A DNA stretch of 64,000 nucleotides from Asticcacaulis sp. AC466. Its GTDB lineage: Bacteria > Pseudomonadota > Alphaproteobacteria > Caulobacterales > Caulobacteraceae. Numbering within the stretch: position 1 is the first letter of the stretch; every line of letters starts with the position of its first letter. The position numbers were made by a program, and so were the translations under genes. The stretch covers positions 310,001-374,000 of the forward strand of contig NZ_AWGE01000005.1 in assembly GCF_000495815.1 (NCBI RefSeq), written 5' to 3'. The notes beneath the pieces were generated by a model. It worked only from the letters and a program-made list of their open reading frames with translations, had not been told where the DNA came from and searched no databases. Positions 17,231 through 25,934 of the stretch are shown piece by piece.

Positions 17231-18639
17231 TCAGCCCCACGCCCGCCGCGCTTACGCGCACACTTGGCCTGCTTACCGCTTCGCTGTTCGCCGCCACCGG
17301 CCTTCATGCCCAGGACGTGTCGCCAGCAGCCAGTCACAGCGCCTATGGCCCATCGCCTGATGCACGAACACCGACCAGCGACACCAGCAGCGATTTGGGC
17401 CTGACACGAGTCGATACCGCCATCTTGTTTTATCAGGAAGCCGGCGGCCGGGTTAAGGCCACCGAGCCCGTCACTTCCATTACATTTAATGGCTCTGACG
17501 GCGAAATCCTGAGCGTCAAGCTCACCGCCGACTCGCTCACGGGTGCTACGCCTAACGGTGCAGCCCCCTGGAAAGCCACCCAGACCTTCATCTCGCCCAG
17601 CAAAAGTAAGGGCGTTCAGACGACCACGACCAGCGCATCCGGACATAGCCAGACGGTGACCCTGCCCGGCACCGATATTGTCGCCAGCCAGTACACGGCC
17701 GATCCGCACGCCTTGCCGCTGGACTATGGGTTCAGGGACACACGATATGCAGTCGATCTTGGATATACCACGCCGATAGACGCTGTTACACGACTGTCCT
17801 TCGGCGGCGGACTATCGACCGAGCGGGATTTCAAATCGTTGTCGGGATCGTTCGGCCTGGCGCGTGACCTGTTCGACAAGAACACGACCGTATCAGCGGC
17901 AGTCAACCTGGAATATGACACATCCAACCCCTATTTCGGTACGCCCCAGCCTCTGACGGAGATGAGCGCGCTCGAAAAAGGCCCCAACCAGTCGAAAACG
18001 GTCGTCAATGCCGTACTGGGGGTGACCCAGGTTATGAACCGCAACTGGCTGGCCCAGGTGAATTACAGCGTGGGTAGCGCCAACGGGTATCAAACCGATC
18101 CGTATCGCCTTATCTCGGTCGTCGATGGCACCACCGGCGCGCCGGTAAGATACCTATATGAAAGTCGCCCCAAGTCCCGTATTCGCCAGAGCCTATATAT
18201 GGGCAACAAAATAGCTTTGGGGCCTACGGTCACGGATATTTCAGGCCGGTTGTATCATGACAGTTGGGGGATAAACTCTGTAACGGCAGAAATCGCCGAG
18301 CGGGTCGCCATTACCAGCGCTTTGTATGTCGAGCCACACCTGCGGTACTACAGCCAGTCCAAGGCGAATTTCTTCCATGACTATCTCATCGACGGTCAGA
18401 CACTGCCGGATTACGCGTCTTCGGACAGCCGCCTTGGCAAGTTCACGGCAACAACCGTGGGACTTAAGGTAGGGCTGAAAGTAACGACAAACGGCGAACT
18501 CTATGTGCGTGCCGACTCCTACAATCAAACGGGCGCGGCACATCCGGCGACGGCCATCGGCGACCTGAAAACCGAAAACCTGTTTTCGGGGATAAAGGCC
18601 ACCAGCGTCATCGTCGGCTACACTTTCGCCTTCCAATAG
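17221..18639 (+). CDS. DUF3570 outer-membrane protein with flavinylation-like motif
   Basis: A 472-residue exported protein: signal peptide LGLLTASLFAATGLHAQ (cut near residue 31), then a body with alternating amphipathic strands and a C-terminal VIVGYTFAFQ, as expected for an outer-membrane beta-barrel. It matches the DUF3570 family as I recall it, including the stretch KLTADSLTGATPNGA. Residues 104-110 (DSLTGAT) resemble the D-x-x-S/T-G-A-T/S site at which ApbE attaches FMN in NqrC/RnfG-type proteins. The gene next door encodes ApbE. Covalent flavin on this protein is inference and has not been tested here. Confidence 0.85.
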   Translation: MQLISPTPAALTRTLGLLTASLFAATGLHAQDVSPAASHSAYGPSPDARTPTSDTSSDLGLTRVDTAILFYQEAGGRVKATEPVTSITFNGSDGEILSVKLTADSLTGATPNGAAPWKATQTFISPSKSKGVQTTTTSASGHSQTVTLPGTDIVASQYTADPHALPLDYGFRDTRYAVDLGYTTPIDAVTRLSFGGGLSTERDFKSLSGSFGLARDLFDKNTTVSAAVNLEYDTSNPYFGTPQPLTEMSALEKGPNQSKTVVNAVLGVTQVMNRNWLAQVNYSVGSANGYQTDPYRLISVVDGTTGAPVRYLYESRPKSRIRQSLYMGNKIALGPTVTDISGRLYHDSWGINSVTAEIAERVAITSALYVEPHLRYYSQSKANFFHDYLIDGQTLPDYASSDSRLGKFTATTVGLKVGLKVTTNGELYVRADSYNQTGAAHPATAIGDLKTENLFSGIKATSVIVGYTFAFQ

Positions 18640-18647
18640 GCGGACGC

Positions 18648-19556
18648 GTGTCTTACACCGCTACCTTACAGCCTCAGGGCCTGCTCGCCGCAGCGGAAAA
18701 TGGTTTCGTCTACCAGTTCGGCGCCATGGGGTCTCCGTGCGAAATCCGCATGGAAACCCACGATGCGAGTCTTGCGCTCAGCCTCGGCGAGATTGCCGAG
18801 GCTGAGGCTCTGCGCATAGAACATAAATATAGTCGCTATCTCAAAGACAGTTGCGTATCCCATATCAATCAAAGCGGTGGCAAAGCTGTCGCCTTGGACG
18901 CCGAAACGGTCGGTCTGATCGCTTACGCCGACCAATGCTATACCCTCAGCGCGGGACAGTTTGACATTACCTCCGGCGTTTTGCGTCGGGTCTGGCGTTT
19001 CGACGGCTCCGCCAATATTCCCTCGCCGGAAGAGGTGGACGGCTTACGTGATCGTGTGGGCTGGTCTAAGGTTGGATGGCATCCGCCTGAAATTTCACTG
19101 CCGCTCGACATGGAAATCGACCTGGGGGGGCTGGCCAAGGAATATGCCGTCGATCTGGCGGTTCAGCGGTTGCAGGCGATCAGCGATACACCTGTCCTCG
19201 TCAATTTCGGTGGCGACCTGCGTGTCAGCGGTCCTCGCGCCAAAGGGGGGCGGTGGCGCGTGGCCATCGAGTCCGTCGAAGACGACAGCGGCACGGAAGG
19301 GGTTATCGAATTGTCCGATGGCGCCATCACGACCAGCGGCGATGCCCGCCGTTACCTTTTCAAGGATGGGGTGCGTTACGGGCATATCCTCGACCCACGG
19401 ACAGGATGGCCAGTTCGTGACGCGCCTCGGTCGGTGACTGTTGCCGCACCGACCTGCGTGGAAGCAGGCATTTTGTCCACGCTTGCCATGCTGCATGGGC
19501 GGGATGCGTGGTCTTTCCTGAAATCTGAAGGTGTAAAAGCATGGGTTCTGTTCTGA
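18648..19556 (+). CDS. apbE: FAD:protein FMN transferase (ApbE family)
   Basis: A 302-residue flavin transferase that moves FMN from FAD onto Ser/Thr of target proteins. Family motifs: FGAMGSPCEIRM near residue 24, DITSGVLRRVWRF, DLGGLAKEY at 158-166, VNFGGDLRVSG, ITTSGD at 227-232, and GHILDPRTGWPV. Unlike typical ApbE, no signal peptide or lipobox is visible: GTG 18648 gives a hydrophilic N-terminus and I see no better start. It follows the DUF3570 gene by 8 nt and overlaps the DsbD-like gene by 16 nt, so it belongs to the same operon. Confidence 0.92.
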   Translation: MSYTATLQPQGLLAAAENGFVYQFGAMGSPCEIRMETHDASLALSLGEIAEAEALRIEHKYSRYLKDSCVSHINQSGGKAVALDAETVGLIAYADQCYTLSAGQFDITSGVLRRVWRFDGSANIPSPEEVDGLRDRVGWSKVGWHPPEISLPLDMEIDLGGLAKEYAVDLAVQRLQAISDTPVLVNFGGDLRVSGPRAKGGRWRVAIESVEDDSGTEGVIELSDGAITTSGDARRYLFKDGVRYGHILDPRTGWPVRDAPRSVTVAAPTCVEAGILSTLAMLHGRDAWSFLKSEGVKAWVLF

Positions 19557-21622
19557 AAGGGGTGATTTACACCCTCGCACTAAGTCTTATGCTTCCGATG
19601 GCGGCACATGCAGCGGCAGACGGTGACGCTGTTGCGATCACGCTGGTGACAGCACATGACGGTATCGCGCCGGGCGGTGAACTGGGTCTGGGTGTGGTCC
19701 AGAGGCCTGCGCCGGGCTGGCATACCTATTGGCGCAATCCCGGCGAAACAGGCGCGCCTGCGGAAATATCCTGGCAATTGCCGGCAGGCGTGACGGTCGA
19801 ACCGATTCAGTGGCCGACACCGCGCTGGCTCGAGTTCAGCGGCATGGTGACCTACGGCTACGATGAACCGTCGACGCTCATTACCCGATTGCACGCGGCC
19901 AGTACCCTTGCTCCGGGGACGCGCTTGACGATCAAGGCGCATATAGAAACGCTGGTCTGCCGCGACGTATGCGAGCCCGTCAGCCGGGATGTGTCTATCA
20001 TCGTACCGGTTATGCGGACGGTAGCGAAGGATGACCGGCTGGCGGTGGCGATGGCGCAATTGCCGAAGACTCTGGCGCTTAATGTGTCGGCGGCACAGCA
20101 GAGTGGACGTACCGTTTTTGATTTTACGGCGCCCGAAGGCACCTCATCTCTGCACCCGTCCGACCGTCAAATTCGCGGCGCCTATTTCTTCAACGAATCC
20201 AGCGATGTGATTGCGCCCGCTGCGACACAGTCGATTACCGCCTTGCCCACAGGATTTAGGGTGACGGTGGCCGCGTCCGGACCCGCCGTTGCCGCTCCCG
20301 TCGTGAGTGGCGTGTTGGTGCTCGGCGATGGGCAAAGTTTTCGCATCCAGGCTTCGGCAGCGCCCGCGCCTCCGAGGTCGGCAGGTCTGTCATGGGCCGC
20401 GCTCGCCCTGGCCATAGGGCTGGCGTTCCTAGGTGGTCTCGTCTTGAACCTTATGCCATGCGTTTTCCCCATCCTGTCGATGAAGCTTCTGGCGCTGACG
20501 CGGACCGGTCACGAAACCTCCGCCGCGCGAACCGAGGCGCTTCTGTATGGCGTGGGCGTCATGCTGAGCTTTCTATCGCTGGCTGCCATGCTGGAAATCG
20601 CCCGAGAGCTGGGGCATTCGCTGGGCTGGGGGTTCCAGATGCAATCCCCGGCGGTCACGGCGACCTTAAGCCTCATCCTGCTCCTGGTCGCGCTGAATAT
20701 GTCAGGCCTGTTTGAAATTGGACAAGGCCTGCAATCCGTTGCCGGCAATACGGCCGGCCGCATGACGCGCTTATCGCCATCCGCCAACGCGTTTTTGACA
20801 GGTGTATTGGCGGTCGTCGTTGCGGCCCCTTGCACCGCTCCTTTCATGGCGACGGCTGTTGGCGTGGCCCTGGCGCAGGGAGGAGGCGTGTCGCTTGCCA
20901 TTTTTACCGCGCTCGGCCTGGGATTCGCCGCGCCGTTCGTTATCATGGCGCACCTGTTGACCCGTATCCCGGCCGTGACGAAATATCTGCCCAAGCCTGG
21001 ACCCTGGATGAGCCGTCTGCGTCACGCCCTGGCCGTACCCATGTATGCCGCAGCGGCGTGGATGGTCTGGGTGTTCGCCCAGCAGGTCAGCCTGACCGGT
21101 GTCTGGTTGCTGGTCTTGGCGCTGACCAGCGTCGGCGCAAGCCTGATATTTTCTCGGTCGTCTCCCTGGATCAAGGGGGCGGGGATGGGCTTGGGCGTCC
21201 TGGCGGGAATCTTCGGCGCGCTGCAAGCGCCGGCTGCCGGAACGGTGTCGGCAACGCTCGCTACCATTCCGTATGAGTCTTTTTCGGCCTCGCGCCTGAC
21301 GGCCTTACGGGCGCAAGGCCGGCCGGTTCTCGTTGATCTGACGGCGGCTTGGTGTGTCACCTGCAAGGTCAACGAACGTACGGCTCTGTCCGATGGGAAG
21401 GTCGCAACGGCGCTTAAAGCGTCGAGGACTGTCTATATGGTAGGGGACTGGACGCGCCAGGATTCCGGTATCACGGCTTACCTACATACATTCGGACGTT
21501 CGGGGGTGCCGCTCTATGTCTACTATGCGCCGGGCCGCGCGCCCGTCATTTTGCCACAGGTGCTAAATGCTGAGGCCTTGGTCAAAACCCTTGCGCCAAA
21601 TGCCGTTAAAGGCGACTCATGA
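19541..21622 (+). CDS. DsbD/ScsB-like protein-disulfide reductase
   Basis: A 693-residue membrane protein that would carry electrons from cytoplasmic thioredoxin to periplasmic thiol proteins. It has a signal peptide, an N-terminal periplasmic immunoglobulin-like domain with a Cys pair (CRDVC, Cys 140 and 144), a CcdA-like core of about eight helices with LMPCVFPILSMK and AAPCTAPFM (the paired membrane cysteines), and a C-terminal thioredoxin domain with WCVTC (Cys 605 and 608). The long N-terminal domain (PGWHTYWRNPGETG) is of the ScsB type. Last gene of the TlpA-DUF4266-DUF3570-ApbE run and the natural electron source for TlpA. Confidence 0.92.
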   Translation: MGSVLKGVIYTLALSLMLPMAAHAAADGDAVAITLVTAHDGIAPGGELGLGVVQRPAPGWHTYWRNPGETGAPAEISWQLPAGVTVEPIQWPTPRWLEFSGMVTYGYDEPSTLITRLHAASTLAPGTRLTIKAHIETLVCRDVCEPVSRDVSIIVPVMRTVAKDDRLAVAMAQLPKTLALNVSAAQQSGRTVFDFTAPEGTSSLHPSDRQIRGAYFFNESSDVIAPAATQSITALPTGFRVTVAASGPAVAAPVVSGVLVLGDGQSFRIQASAAPAPPRSAGLSWAALALAIGLAFLGGLVLNLMPCVFPILSMKLLALTRTGHETSAARTEALLYGVGVMLSFLSLAAMLEIARELGHSLGWGFQMQSPAVTATLSLILLLVALNMSGLFEIGQGLQSVAGNTAGRMTRLSPSANAFLTGVLAVVVAAPCTAPFMATAVGVALAQGGGVSLAIFTALGLGFAAPFVIMAHLLTRIPAVTKYLPKPGPWMSRLRHALAVPMYAAAAWMVWVFAQQVSLTGVWLLVLALTSVGASLIFSRSSPWIKGAGMGLGVLAGIFGALQAPAAGTVSATLATIPYESFSASRLTALRAQGRPVLVDLTAAWCVTCKVNERTALSDGKVATALKASRTVYMVGDWTRQDSGITAYLHTFGRSGVPLYVYYAPGRAPVILPQVLNAEALVKTLAPNAVKGDS

Positions 21623-21661
21623 CGAAAGGTTCCGGCCGGGTAAGGCAGGCCGGACCTTTCG
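21623..21661. terminator. strong hairpin after the DsbD-like gene
   Basis: CGAAAGGT-T-CCGGCC pairs with GGCCGG-ACCTTTCG: 14 pairs with one bulged T and a 10-nt loop, starting right after the stop codon. No T-run follows, so it may be a stabilising 3' stem or a weak bidirectional terminator between this operon and the converging small gene at 21676. Confidence 0.55.
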
Positions 21662-21675
21662 CCGGGGTGAAGCAG

Positions 21676-21870
21676 CTAAGACTTCATAGACGCTTGGGCG
21701 GCGGCCGACAGTGTCACGAGTGTGGCCGGTCCACGACCGCCTTGCGAAGCCTGGGCTGCGCCGGAACCACCGGCATGATTGTCACCATCGTGATCCGGGT
21801 CTGATACCTTGGGTACGCTTTGTACCGATGAGGGCGGCGAATAGGCGCTTATGGCGCTGATAGAAGTCAT
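21676..21870 (-). CDS. small acidic/Gly-Ser-rich hypothetical protein
   Basis: A 64-residue protein with no recognised domain: an N-terminal Ser/Ala-rich stretch (MTSISAISAYSPPSSVQSV), a DPDHDGDNHAGGSG segment resembling calcium-binding D-x-D-x-D loops, and a C-terminal GPATLVTLSAAAQASMKS. I recall similar short proteins with a DGD..GS...GPATL..LS pattern in Caulobacterales, which supports a real gene; I cannot verify that here. No signal peptide. It converges on the DsbD-like gene. Start ATG 21870; an upstream alternative start at 21948 is less likely. Confidence 0.5.
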   Translation of the reverse strand: MTSISAISAYSPPSSVQSVPKVSDPDHDGDNHAGGSGAAQASQGGRGPATLVTLSAAAQASMKS

Positions 21871-21982
21871 GACCTTGGCTTTCTGATAAGGAATAGCGAC
21901 GCTGAATCGGGGCCGTTCGTCTGGTCCCGGCGGGATGCGTTTGGGCACAGCCCACGGAAAAATTCTGCGCGCGCATGCTTAA

Positions 21983-22008
21983 TAATATATTTAAATATCA
22001 ATATATTA
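21983..22008. promoter_or_regulatory. AT-rich inverted repeat upstream of the LacI-type gene
   Basis: TAATATATT and AATATATTA are perfect 9-bp arms separated by 8 nt, in a very AT-rich island within the 368-bp gap (21871-22238) between the small minus-strand gene and the LacI gene. It may hold divergent promoters or an operator. Nothing else could be assigned in this gap. Confidence 0.4.
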
Positions 22009-22238
22009 GCCGGGTGCCTGCTGTCACATTAAGGTGTTGTCAAAATGGCGATTTACGACGCTGACGGGGGCACGGTGTCAGTCTCATGAGCCAATGTCAT
22101 TAAGGGTATCAAGCATGGCGTCGGCGGCAGACTTGCTGCGTCATGGCGCGGCCGGGTGATGCCTGTGTCAAAACCACTTGCCACGGCCGCGTGACTACGC
22201 GTACGGTCAAACCGTGCGAACTCAAAGCTTTGCGTAGT

Positions 22239-23246
22239 ATGTCCCGACTGAAAATGGCTGATATTGCCAGGCTGGCAGACGTATCCGTTTCGACGGTATC
22301 GCGGGCGCTTGCCGGCAGCCCAAGGGTCCCTGACGCCCTGCGCAAGAAGATCGAAGCCATAGCCGAATCGCACGGCTATGTTGTCAATCGTGCCGCCAGT
22401 AATCTCCGCCTTCAGCGGACGCAGACGATTGGTCTGGTCCTGCCGATGGGCCACGAAACGGGCCAGCAACTCACCGACCCGTTTTTGCTGGAAATCATCG
22501 GCTTCCTATCCGAAGAAGTCATAAAGCGCGATTATGATATCCACCTGACCCGGGTAAAAGCTCCGGGGGAGGGGTGGTTGAAAGCTCTCATACAGTCCCA
22601 TAGGTTCGATGGTATGCTGATGCTGGGGCAAAGCGATCAGCACGCCGCAATCAATGATGTAGCCCAACGGTATCATGAGATGGTGGTGTGGGGGGAGCGA
22701 CTACCAGACCAGCTTTACTGTTCCGTAGGCGTCGACAATGTGTCGGCCGGGCGCATGGCGACCGAGCATTTGATCGGTCTGGGGCGTAAGACTATCCGGT
22801 TCATGGGGCCGCCTCGCGTCCCGGAGGTCGATAGCCGTTATCGCGGCTATCTCGATGCGATGGACGCCTCGCCTCTGCGCGGCGCGACCGACCTCATCGA
22901 GGCCCGCTTTACCTATGACTCAGCCTATGAAGCCACGCGTAAACTGCTGCGTGGCCGCGTCAGGTTCGATGCCCTGTTCGCGGCCTCCGACGTCATTGCC
23001 CATGGTGCGATGACCGCCATCGCTGAAGCCGGTCTGTCCGTTCCCGCCGATATAGCGGTTGTCGGGTTCGATGACGTGGCCATGGCGCGTTCGCTGAACC
23101 CGCCGCTGACGACGATTCGTCAGGACCTGCCCTTGGCCGCCAGCCTTATGGTCGACCTGTTATTCAAGCGCATGGGCGGCGAAATGACGTCGTCGGCGCA
23201 GATTCCCGCGAGCCTGGTTGTTCGCGGCTCCAGCGGCGCGCTTTAG
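22239..23246 (+). CDS. LacI-family transcriptional regulator
   Basis: About 335 residues. The N-terminal LacI helix-turn-helix is MADIARLADVSVSTVSRALAG with hinge region NRAASNLRLQRTQTIGLVLP. The periplasmic-binding-protein-like ligand domain ends in PADIAVVGFDDVAMARSLNPPLTTIRQDL. It probably represses the adjacent sugar locus; two LacI-type palindromes lie at 26072 and 26197 between amylosucrase and the TBDR. Start chosen at ATG 22239; ATG 22254 is possible, and neither has a clear ribosome-binding site. Its last 83 bp overlap the convergent fructokinase gene. The effector (sucrose, raffinose or a derivative) is inferred from context. Confidence 0.92.
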   Translation: MSRLKMADIARLADVSVSTVSRALAGSPRVPDALRKKIEAIAESHGYVVNRAASNLRLQRTQTIGLVLPMGHETGQQLTDPFLLEIIGFLSEEVIKRDYDIHLTRVKAPGEGWLKALIQSHRFDGMLMLGQSDQHAAINDVAQRYHEMVVWGERLPDQLYCSVGVDNVSAGRMATEHLIGLGRKTIRFMGPPRVPEVDSRYRGYLDAMDASPLRGATDLIEARFTYDSAYEATRKLLRGRVRFDALFAASDVIAHGAMTAIAEAGLSVPADIAVVGFDDVAMARSLNPPLTTIRQDLPLAASLMVDLLFKRMGGEMTSSAQIPASLVVRGSSGAL

Positions 23247-24132
23247 GCGCTGCCGCCAGCGCGATGGCGCCGAGAACGCCCGCACGATCGCCCAAGGCGG
23301 CCGGAATGACGTAGCTATCAATTGCTTCGACTGTGGTTAACGCTTCGATATAGCCGGCGAGGCTGGCATGAAGCGACGTGCGTGCTTGGGCGAGAACGGC
23401 GGGCTTGAGCCCAATGCTTCCGCCAATTATGAGGCGCTGAGGGGAAGCCACCAAGGTGACGGAATGGAACATCTGGGCCAGGTAGTCGCCAACAAGCCCC
23501 CAGACCGGGTCAGTATCCGCCAAATGTTCACCGCGTTTGCCGGTACGCTGTTCAACCGCCGGTCCGGAGGCCAGACCTTCGAGGCAGTCGGCATGAAACG
23601 GACAGCAGCCGGTAAAGGGGTCTCGTATAGGATCGCGCCGGACCAGGATATGGCCTGCTTCGGGATGGAGCAGGCCGTGTGCAGGGCGGCCATTCATGAC
23701 CAGGCCCAGGCCAATGCCCGTGCCAACCGTCACATAGGCAAAGCTGTCCAGCCCCTGCGCGCCACCAAAGACGCCTTCGCCAAGGGCAGCGCCATTCACA
23801 TCGGTATCGAAGGAAATAGGTAAATCGGGAAAGGCGGCAGCAATCGGGGCCAGGAGGTTGTAGTGACTGTAACCGGCTTTCGGTGTCAGGCCGAAAGAGC
23901 CGTAGCGCGAATCTGCCTTATTGACACGGATGGGGCCGAAGCTGGCTATGCCTATGCCGGCGACGGGGCCGTGCTGAGCGATCAGTGCGTGCACGCCGTC
24001 GATAACAGCAGAGAGCGTTTCATCCGGATGTCCCGTCGGCACGCGTACCGGGGCGCTCAGGTCCTCAGGGCCGGAGCCGTGCGCCAGTACGACCTTGGTG
24101 CCGCCCATCTCTATGCCGATAAATGTCTTCAT
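23164..24132 (-). CDS. ROK-family fructokinase
   Basis: A 322-residue cytoplasmic sugar kinase. The N-terminal phosphate loop is GIEMGGTKVVLAHG; the acidic motif TDVNGAALGE and second loop YVTVGTGIGLGLV are present. The zinc site has the fructokinase pattern (GHILVRR...CCPFHADCLEGLASGPA). It would phosphorylate the fructose released by amylosucrase. Its start overlaps the amylosucrase stop (ATGA), so the two are one operon. The C-terminus runs about 25 residues past the usual VLGAIALA end, in antisense to the LacI gene, suggesting loss of an earlier stop. Confidence 0.9.
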   Translation of the reverse strand: MKTFIGIEMGGTKVVLAHGSGPEDLSAPVRVPTGHPDETLSAVIDGVHALIAQHGPVAGIGIASFGPIRVNKADSRYGSFGLTPKAGYSHYNLLAPIAAAFPDLPISFDTDVNGAALGEGVFGGAQGLDSFAYVTVGTGIGLGLVMNGRPAHGLLHPEAGHILVRRDPIRDPFTGCCPFHADCLEGLASGPAVEQRTGKRGEHLADTDPVWGLVGDYLAQMFHSVTLVASPQRLIIGGSIGLKPAVLAQARTSLHASLAGYIEALTTVEAIDSYVIPAALGDRAGVLGAIALAAAPKARRWSREQPGSRESAPTTSFRRPCA

Positions 24133-25934
24133 GGTCTCATCATCCACACCAGACCGTAAGGGGGCAATGTCTGAACGGCGGCTTGAGTAATCAGGTCGTG
24201 ACCGTGCAGGCTGGCAGGCAAAAATAGGGGCATATCGCTCATATTGGCAAGGCAGCAAAATGTGCCCTCAGGGAGGGCGCGATCGATGCATAGAATTCGG
24301 TCATCCCCAACGCTGCGGCTTTTCGCCGGTGCGCTAGACGACCAGTTCGCTATGTTGGCGACGATATGGTTGAGCTTCAAGAGATAAGTAAACATCTCGC
24401 CCGCGTCCGTATCGGACCTGTGGCGCGCTTCCGCCAATGTCCATTCCATTTGGGGGCGATGCAGCCAGCGCAGTTCCTGTGCCTTTTGCGGATCGTCGCG
24501 GAAAAGCGTATCGTTTCGCATCGCCAGTTCGTCGCCCATGTAGATCATGGGGACACCATCCAGCGCATAGGTTATACCGTAGACCAGCTTCAACCGATCC
24601 AGGCCGAAATCGTCTGTACCGACGCCACAGAGGCTGGCGGCCATGCCACATGTCGACGGCGCCTGCCCGGCGGGCGCCTGAAAGGCCAGCCCATCCGCAA
24701 AGCTGTCGCCTTCTCCCGCATAGAGATTGGACCACCGCCAAAGCCGGTCCTGATCGACCCACCCCTTCAGGGCCTGCCATATGATATCGTCATGGCATCT
24801 GACATAGTTGAGCCAGGTGCCATGAGGTGGTTTTTGTTGGGTCAGGCGCAGGGCTTCGCTCATAGCGTCGGCTTTTCCTTCCGCCAGGGCGCCCCAAAGC
24901 GCGGTCATAGGCGTATTGTCATATGCCAGATCGCATTCGCTTTGCGATTCGTCCGTCCCGAAATAGCCGAGCACTTCGTCCAGCCCTTCGATGGCTTCGG
25001 CCAGCAGGAAAACGCCGGGCGCGGCGACAGACAGATAGCTGCGGAAGGCCTTCAATATGTCATGCGCCTGCGGTAGGTTGCGGCATATGGTGCCCTTGAT
25101 TTTCCACAGATAGGCCGCTGAATCGAGACGAAAGCCTTCCACGCCCGAATTGGCCAGATCCAACAGCACGTCCAGCATGGCCAAAAAGACCTTAGGGTTG
25201 GCGTAGTTCAGATCCCATTGGAAGGGGTAGAAGGTTGTCCACACAAATCCTTTTGCATCGTCATCCCAGCTAAAGCTGCCCGGCGCAGTATCGGGAAACA
25301 CATCCGACAAATGCCGATTCCATTCTTGCATCTCCGCGTCTGTTTCCACCTTGATGTAAAAATCGGCATAGGCTGGGTCGCCGGCTAGCCAGGCCTTGGC
25401 CCAGGCGTGTTCGCGGGCGGTGTGGTTGCATACGACATCCAGAACAAGCGAGATGTCATTGGCGCGCAAGCTGTCAGCCAGGGCGACCAGATCGTCGAAG
25501 GTCCCCAGTCGCGGATCGACTTCATGGTAGTCGGCGACCGCGAACCCTCCGTCGCTGTCGCCTTCACGCGGTTTCAGCAGCGGCAAGGGGTGAAAAAGAC
25601 CTACGCCCAAGCTATTTAGGTAGGGAATTGTGTCGATGCAGCCGGTAAGCGTGTCTGAAAAACGGTCGATGTAGCAGGAATAGCCGGGGCGGCCCGGTCG
25701 CGCGAACCATTTTGGCGTATTGAGTCGCGCCGAATCGAGCGCCTTCAGATCGTTCGGGCGTTCGGCCTGTGCCATGCGGACCCGGGATTCTATTTCGGTG
25801 ACGATCGCAGCGAAATCGGCGCGCTCGCCGTACAAATTGCGAAGGCAGGTTCTGGCAAGACTCAGCAGGTCGTGTTCTCGCGGCGTTTCGGAGGCGATAT
25901 GTGCCGAAGAAAGGTGGGCCACGTCGGCAACCAT
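24129..25934 (-). CDS. amylosucrase-type GH13 enzyme
   Basis: A 601-residue cytoplasmic enzyme that uses sucrose to build alpha-1,4-glucan (or hydrolyses it), releasing fructose. GH13 motifs are in order: VLDVVCNHTA, EGFRLDSAAYLWK (nucleophile Asp), VFLLAEAI (acid/base Glu) and YVRCHDDI (third acid). The N-terminal helical domain (SRVRMAQAERPNDLKALD) and the WDLNYANP segment fit amylosucrase rather than alpha-amylase. No signal peptide. ATG 25934 has AGGAG 6 nt upstream. It is followed by an overlapping fructokinase and is divergent from a TBDR. Sucrose hydrolase is the main alternative, as the families are close. Confidence 0.88.
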   Translation of the reverse strand: MVADVAHLSSAHIASETPREHDLLSLARTCLRNLYGERADFAAIVTEIESRVRMAQAERPNDLKALDSARLNTPKWFARPGRPGYSCYIDRFSDTLTGCIDTIPYLNSLGVGLFHPLPLLKPREGDSDGGFAVADYHEVDPRLGTFDDLVALADSLRANDISLVLDVVCNHTAREHAWAKAWLAGDPAYADFYIKVETDAEMQEWNRHLSDVFPDTAPGSFSWDDDAKGFVWTTFYPFQWDLNYANPKVFLAMLDVLLDLANSGVEGFRLDSAAYLWKIKGTICRNLPQAHDILKAFRSYLSVAAPGVFLLAEAIEGLDEVLGYFGTDESQSECDLAYDNTPMTALWGALAEGKADAMSEALRLTQQKPPHGTWLNYVRCHDDIIWQALKGWVDQDRLWRWSNLYAGEGDSFADGLAFQAPAGQAPSTCGMAASLCGVGTDDFGLDRLKLVYGITYALDGVPMIYMGDELAMRNDTLFRDDPQKAQELRWLHRPQMEWTLAEARHRSDTDAGEMFTYLLKLNHIVANIANWSSSAPAKSRSVGDDRILCIDRALPEGTFCCLANMSDMPLFLPASLHGHDLITQAAVQTLPPYGLVWMMRP

